Shown piece by piece: positions 60,451-64,000 of a stretch of 64,000 nt of DNA. Every line of letters begins with the position of its first letter. Position 1 is the first letter of the stretch. The notes under the pieces were generated by a model. That model did no database searches, was not told the DNA's origin, and saw nothing but the letters and a program-made list of their open reading frames with translations. Made by a program: the position numbers and the translations under genes. Source of the stretch: JBDTVS01 sp040007095 (GTDB lineage: Bacteria; Acidobacteriota; Vicinamibacteria; Vicinamibacterales; CAVVIG01); contig JBDTVS010000135.1 of NCBI GenBank assembly GCA_040007095.1, positions 71,619 to 135,618 of the forward strand, in the 5' to 3' direction.

Positions 60451-62277
60451 GTGAAGAAATACGACGGCCTGTGCGGTCTCTGCGTTGAACGTCGTTGTTT
60501 CAACCGGCTTCTGGTCTTTGCCCTCTGTCTCTTCACCGTTCTGCCACTCGCCAGCTGCAGCCGTCCGGCTCGTCCCGTTGACTCCCGCGAGGTCTCAGAC
60601 CAGAGGACGCCCGACTGGTTCGTCGAGAAGGCCGCCGACGCTGGTCTGAACTTCGTCCATTTCAACGGGATGACGGGGCAGTTCTTCTACTCCGAGATCA
60701 TCGGATCCGGTGCGGCCCTCTTCGACTACGACAACGACGGCGACCTCGACGTCTTTCTGGTTCAGGGGCAGAAGATCGGCGCCGGCGACGCCGTGTTTCC
60801 GCCGCCTGCCGCGCCGCTTCGGGGACAACTCTTCCGGAACGACCTGGTCATGAATCAGGACGGCACGCGCACGTTGAAATTCACGGACGTGACCGGCGAA
60901 AGTGGCATTGCCGCCGGCGGTTACGGAATGGGCGCGGCCACTGGCGACTTCAATAACGACGGCTGTGTCGACCTCTATCTCACGAACCTCGGGGCGAACC
61001 AGTTGTGGAGGAACAACTGCGACGGCACGTTTACGGATGTGTCCAAGGCCAGCCGGACCGACGATCCGTCGTGGAGCGTTTCCGCGGCGTTTATCGACTA
61101 CGACCGCGATGGCTGGCTGGATTTGTTCGTCGGCAACTACTTGAGCTATCGCCCGGAGGCGAACATCTCCTGCTTCAGCCCATCCGGCAGGCCGGATTAC
61201 TGCTCGCCGAACGCCTACCGGCCGCAGCCGAGCCATCTGTATCACAACAACCGCGACGGCACGTTCAGCGACGTGACCGCCAGGGCCGGGATGGCGCGGG
61301 ATTTCGGTCCAGCGCTCGGCGTGACCGCGGCCGATTTCAACGGCGACGGGTGGATCGACATCTTCGTGGCGAACGACGGCCAGCCCAACCAGTTGTGGAT
61401 GAATCAGCGCGACGGGACGTTCCGAAACATGGGACTGCTGTCGGGCACCGCGATGAACCCGCACGGCAAGGCGAAGGCCGGAATGGGTGTCGATGCCGGC
61501 GACTTCGACAACGACGGCGACGAGGATCTCCTGGTGGCGAACCTGCGGGGCGAGGGGGATGATCTGTTCGTCAACGACGGGTCGGCGCTGTTCGAGGCGC
61601 AGAGCGAGCGTTCGGGCCTCGCCGGCACCAGCCAGCCATTCACCGGCTTCGGTGCGGCGTGGATCGACGTCGATAACGACGGCCGGCTCGACGCCCTCAT
61701 CGTCAACGGCGCAGTGCAGACGATCGAGTCGCAGCGACAGGCCCAGGATCCGTTTCCGCTGCGCCAGACCAAGCTGCTCCTTCTCAACCTGGGGGACGGC
61801 CGCTTCGAGGACGCTACCGGCCGCGGCGGCGCCGCGCTGCAGGTGTCCGAAGTGAGCCGCGGAGCGGCCTTCGGCGATGTGGACAACGATGGCGATACCG
61901 ACGTGCTGGTGACCAACAACAGCGGCGCGGTTCGACTGTTGATCAATACCGTCGGCGATCGAAATCACTGGGTCGGTCTGCGTCTGGCCGGACGCTCGTC
62001 GCGCCCGCCCGCGCCGAGTCGCTTGTCGCCGTCCGGAGTCCGAGACATGCTCGGGTCCAGGGTGGCCATCACGCGCGAGGATGGACTGACGATCTGGCGC
62101 CGAGCGCGCGCCGACGGCAGCTATGCATCGGCGAACGATCCACGCGTGGTGGCTGGGTTGGCACAATCGTCGAAACCGGTACGAGTCCGCGTGATCTGGC
62201 CCGGCGGCAACAGCGAGGAGTGGAGCGACGTTCCGGTCGACCGCTACACCACGCTGATCGAGGGCACCGGCCGGTGA
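60451..62277 (+). CDS. CRTAC1-family FG-GAP/ASPIC lipoprotein
   Basis: 608 residues from GTG 60451. Lipobox LASC gives lipidated Cys36. At least seven calcium-binding FG-GAP motifs follow: DYDNDGDLD (about residue 92), DFNNDGCVD, DYDRDGWLD, DFNGDGWID, DFDNDGDED, DVDNDGRLD and DVDNDGDTD. These build an integrin-type seven-bladed propeller. The end (NHWVGLRLAGRSS, RDMLGSRVAITREDG, GSYASANDPRVVAGLAQSS) is the ASPIC/UnbV domain. These proteins are exported and probably bind surface or polysaccharide ligands. A TPR lipoprotein follows, a frequent pairing. The early codons resemble a short repeat (CGGCCTGTGCGGTCTCTGCG), so the start is not certain. Confidence 0.85.
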   Translation: MKKYDGLCGLCVERRCFNRLLVFALCLFTVLPLASCSRPARPVDSREVSDQRTPDWFVEKAADAGLNFVHFNGMTGQFFYSEIIGSGAALFDYDNDGDLDVFLVQGQKIGAGDAVFPPPAAPLRGQLFRNDLVMNQDGTRTLKFTDVTGESGIAAGGYGMGAATGDFNNDGCVDLYLTNLGANQLWRNNCDGTFTDVSKASRTDDPSWSVSAAFIDYDRDGWLDLFVGNYLSYRPEANISCFSPSGRPDYCSPNAYRPQPSHLYHNNRDGTFSDVTARAGMARDFGPALGVTAADFNGDGWIDIFVANDGQPNQLWMNQRDGTFRNMGLLSGTAMNPHGKAKAGMGVDAGDFDNDGDEDLLVANLRGEGDDLFVNDGSALFEAQSERSGLAGTSQPFTGFGAAWIDVDNDGRLDALIVNGAVQTIESQRQAQDPFPLRQTKLLLLNLGDGRFEDATGRGGAALQVSEVSRGAAFGDVDNDGDTDVLVTNNSGAVRLLINTVGDRNHWVGLRLAGRSSRPPAPSRLSPSGVRDMLGSRVAITREDGLTIWRRARADGSYASANDPRVVAGLAQSSKPVRVRVIWPGGNSEEWSDVPVDRYTTLIEGTGR

Positions 62278-62510
62278 TCGAGCCGCGACGGCCACGCGAG
62301 GTCCGGCTGAAGCCGCGGGAAACCGCTTCTCCGGGTCAGGTGCACTGCAGGCGCAGCTCCGCGAGCTGCGCCGGACTCGGCCCTTTGGGCGCGGTTTCCC
62401 GTCTGTCGCTTGATTCGCGGCGCTCGCAACGTTCGCTGGCGCGACCCATTTTCCGGCCGTTTCGTCGATGCAGAGAATTTCCGAAAGGCATTGGGCTGAA
62501 ACCGGACGCT

Positions 62511-63794
62511 ATGTGCATCTCGCACGTTCCGGGCGTAGTGTCCGGCTTCAGCCGGACTCTGGGCTGGATTGCGGTGGCGGCGGCCTGCCTGTTGGTGGTG
62601 GTAACTGCCGCGTGCTCCCGGCCGGGCAGTGCACCGCGTCCGGAATCCGTGAGCCTCCAACCGGCCACGCTGCGGCCGGTCTCACTGCCGGATCTGTCGC
62701 GGATGGACACATCGGTCCAGGAACAGATGCGAGCGGCCTACACGAGTCTGACGAAGAAGATCGCCGATGCGCGGCCTCCCGCCGAACTCGCCGCGGCCTA
62801 CGGCGACATGGGCAATCTGTTGATGGCCGCCGAGTACCTCGACGCGGCTGAGCCCTGCTATCAGAATGCGCAGGCGCTCGCGCCGGGCGAATCTCGATGG
62901 CCGTACTACCTGGGTCACGTGTACCGCACGCGAGGAGAGCTGGCGAATGCGGCGCACGCATTCGAGCAGGCGCTCGCGATCGGCCCCCCCGACGTGGCCA
63001 CGCTGGTCTGGCTCGGAGTCGCCTACCTCGATCTGGGCAAGCCGTCGGACGCCGCGCCGCTGTTCGCGCGGGCTCTGGTTCTCGAGCCACGGTCGGTGGC
63101 GGCGCTCTCCGGTCAGGGCCGCGCGGCGCTGGCAAACCGCGACTACCTGCATGCGGCCGAGTCGTTTGAGCGGGCCCTGTCGATCGATGCGCGTGCCTCG
63201 ATGGTCCACTATCCCCTGGCCCTGGCCTATCGGGGGCTCGGCGAGATGGACAAAGCAGAGGCGCAGTCGCGTCAGCGCGGCGAGGTCGAGATCGGTCCGT
63301 CGGATCCGCGCATGCAGGAGCTCGCGCTTGTGCTGCACAGCGCGACGTCGTACGAAAAACGGGGCCTGCGTGCGCTCGACGGCCGCGATTGGGCCGCCGC
63401 GGCGTCCGCCTTCGGCGAGGCGGTTGCGCTCGCGCCGGAGAATGCGACGCTGCATCATCGATTGGGGACCGCGTTGTCGCTGTCCGGCGATGCTCAGGGC
63501 GCCGTTCAGCAGTTTCAAGAAGCCATCAGGCTGTCGCCGAATTATGCCCCGGCGCATTTCAGTCTGGGACTTCTACTGACGGCCTCGGGACGTAATGCCG
63601 AAGCCGTCGAGCGATTTGCCGCCGCCGTTCGCTACGAGCCGGAAAATGCGGATGCGCGCCTGCAACTTGCGGCCGCCCTCATCAGGGCTCAGCGTTATCA
63701 AGACGCCCGCAACCAGCTGATCGAGGGCGCGAGGCTGAACCCCGAGCGCGCCGAATTTGGTCGGCTGCTGGAGCAGTTTCGTCCAGTCAGATAG
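62511..63794 (+). CDS. TPR lipoprotein paired with CRTAC1 protein
   Basis: 427 residues from ATG 62511. Lipobox-like VVTAAC follows a hydrophobic run (LGWIAVAAACLLVVVTAAC), so it is probably a lipoprotein. Residues about 90-420 are TPRs with the usual W/L-G-Y-A-F-A-P pattern: ESRWPYYLGHVYRTRGELAN, LVWLGVAYLDLGKPSDAAPL, AALSGQGRAALANRDYLHAA, PAHFSLGLLLTASGRNAEAV. It is the protein-binding partner type that often accompanies CRTAC1 proteins. Longer in-frame starts are possible back to 62220, but those codons read as arginine-rich nonsense. Residues 8-17 (VVSGFSRTLG) are encoded by an R4 palindrome. Confidence 0.8.
   Translation: MCISHVPGVVSGFSRTLGWIAVAAACLLVVVTAACSRPGSAPRPESVSLQPATLRPVSLPDLSRMDTSVQEQMRAAYTSLTKKIADARPPAELAAAYGDMGNLLMAAEYLDAAEPCYQNAQALAPGESRWPYYLGHVYRTRGELANAAHAFEQALAIGPPDVATLVWLGVAYLDLGKPSDAAPLFARALVLEPRSVAALSGQGRAALANRDYLHAAESFERALSIDARASMVHYPLALAYRGLGEMDKAEAQSRQRGEVEIGPSDPRMQELALVLHSATSYEKRGLRALDGRDWAAAASAFGEAVALAPENATLHHRLGTALSLSGDAQGAVQQFQEAIRLSPNYAPAHFSLGLLLTASGRNAEAVERFAAAVRYEPENADARLQLAAALIRAQRYQDARNQLIEGARLNPERAEFGRLLEQFRPVR
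62540..62557. repeat. R4 palindrome inside the TPR lipoprotein leader
   Basis: GTCCGGCTTCAGCCGGAC, preceded by GTAGT, identical to 35570-35587 including the flank. It is read through as VSGFSR in the signal peptide region. Confidence 0.65.
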
Positions 63795-63927
63795 GAGCCG
63801 GCCGAGTGGCGGGCCAATGGCTTGTCCCGACTGACACGGCCGAGTGACTTGACGTCGTGCATGGCTCCAAGTACTAATCGTCAGTTCCCTGTCAGGTTCT
63901 CACGCTGTCTGAGCGAAGGAGCAACGC

Positions 63928-64000
63928 ATGAGCGGTACCGCGCGTCATTTATTTACGTCCGAGTCGGTGACGGAAGGTCACCCGGACAAGATTGCCGATC
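63928..64000 (+). CDS. metK: S-adenosylmethionine synthetase, 5' end
   Basis: The window ends 24 codons into this gene. GAAGGAG stands eight bases before ATG 63928, and the reading MSGTARHLFTSESVTEGHPD then KIAD contains FTSESVTEGHPDKIAD, the invariant N-terminal motif of MetK (ATP plus methionine to S-adenosylmethionine; the His of GHPDK is in the active site). It is cytoplasmic and essential. The 133-base leader after the TPR gene shows no recognisable SAM-I or SAH riboswitch, and no terminator was seen. Confidence 0.95.
   Translation, partial: MSGTARHLFTSESVTEGHPDKIAD

Noticed and set aside
62220..62510. 97-codon N-terminal extension of the TPR lipoprotein
   Set aside because: The extension overlaps the CRTAC1 gene and reads as arginine-rich sequence; the lipoprotein signal starts after ATG 62511.
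63795..63927. SAM or SAH riboswitch in the metK leader
   Set aside because: I looked for the conserved SAM-I, SAM-II and SAH cores and saw none. A covariance-model search could still find a divergent class.
1..64000. tRNA, rRNA, insertion-sequence transposase, reverse transcriptase or phage genes
   Set aside because: None was recognised on either strand; the repeats present are non-coding or short.

Overview
The window is GC-rich chromosomal DNA with no rRNA, tRNA, phage or conjugative genes. I infer an Acidobacteriota member, most likely Vicinamibacteria. The grounds are gene families that co-occur there: Oar-like TonB-dependent receptors with an N-terminal carboxypeptidase-regulatory domain, several PQQ dehydrogenases, CRTAC1 and DUF6152 proteins, and many exported proteins with the pattern PRT.DG.PDL.GVW. 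This is an inference from gene content only.

Layout. 1-8.9 kb: a TPR-SagB peptide-dehydrogenase fusion, an exported amidohydrolase, a membrane/spermidine-synthase/TPR fusion and a YdeI-like protein. 9-15.2 kb: a DUF6152 protein, an antitoxin beside a truncated MazF toxin, a metallo-beta-lactamase-fold protein, a tightly coupled flavin oxidase/small membrane protein operon and an amino-acid-binding protein. 15.3-35.5 kb: a periplasmic oxidation region with a haem-c/propeller protein, a small cytochrome c, three large PQQ dehydrogenases, another PQQ-type propeller, a soluble sugar dehydrogenase, gamma-glutamyltransferase, a double carboxymuconolactone-decarboxylase protein and a cyclase. 35.6-43.6 kb: a 5'-truncated nucleotidyltransferase, MmgE/PrpD, a secreted-protein/DUF6152 pair and a heterodimeric ABC exporter. 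43.8-47.9 kb: a tricarballylate-type operon (tcuA, tcuB, MFS). 48-62.3 kb: a GT87 glycosyltransferase, two tandem TonB receptors, an operon of two paralogous exported proteins around a metallo-hydrolase, and a CRTAC1 lipoprotein. The window ends with a TPR lipoprotein and the first 24 codons of metK.

The genes suggest a heterotroph that takes up ligands through TonB receptors, oxidises sugars and alcohols in the periplasm with PQQ enzymes feeding c-type cytochromes, and degrades peptides and organic acids. The least explained material lies between the genes. Six hairpin elements of 160-168 bp (here called R1) keep a core, while their outer arms and apical stem change from copy to copy with compensatory pairing. 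Their ends form the ribosome-binding site of two genes and the stop codon of a third. Other dispersed repeats (R2 to R6) supply gene ends, starts and breakpoints.
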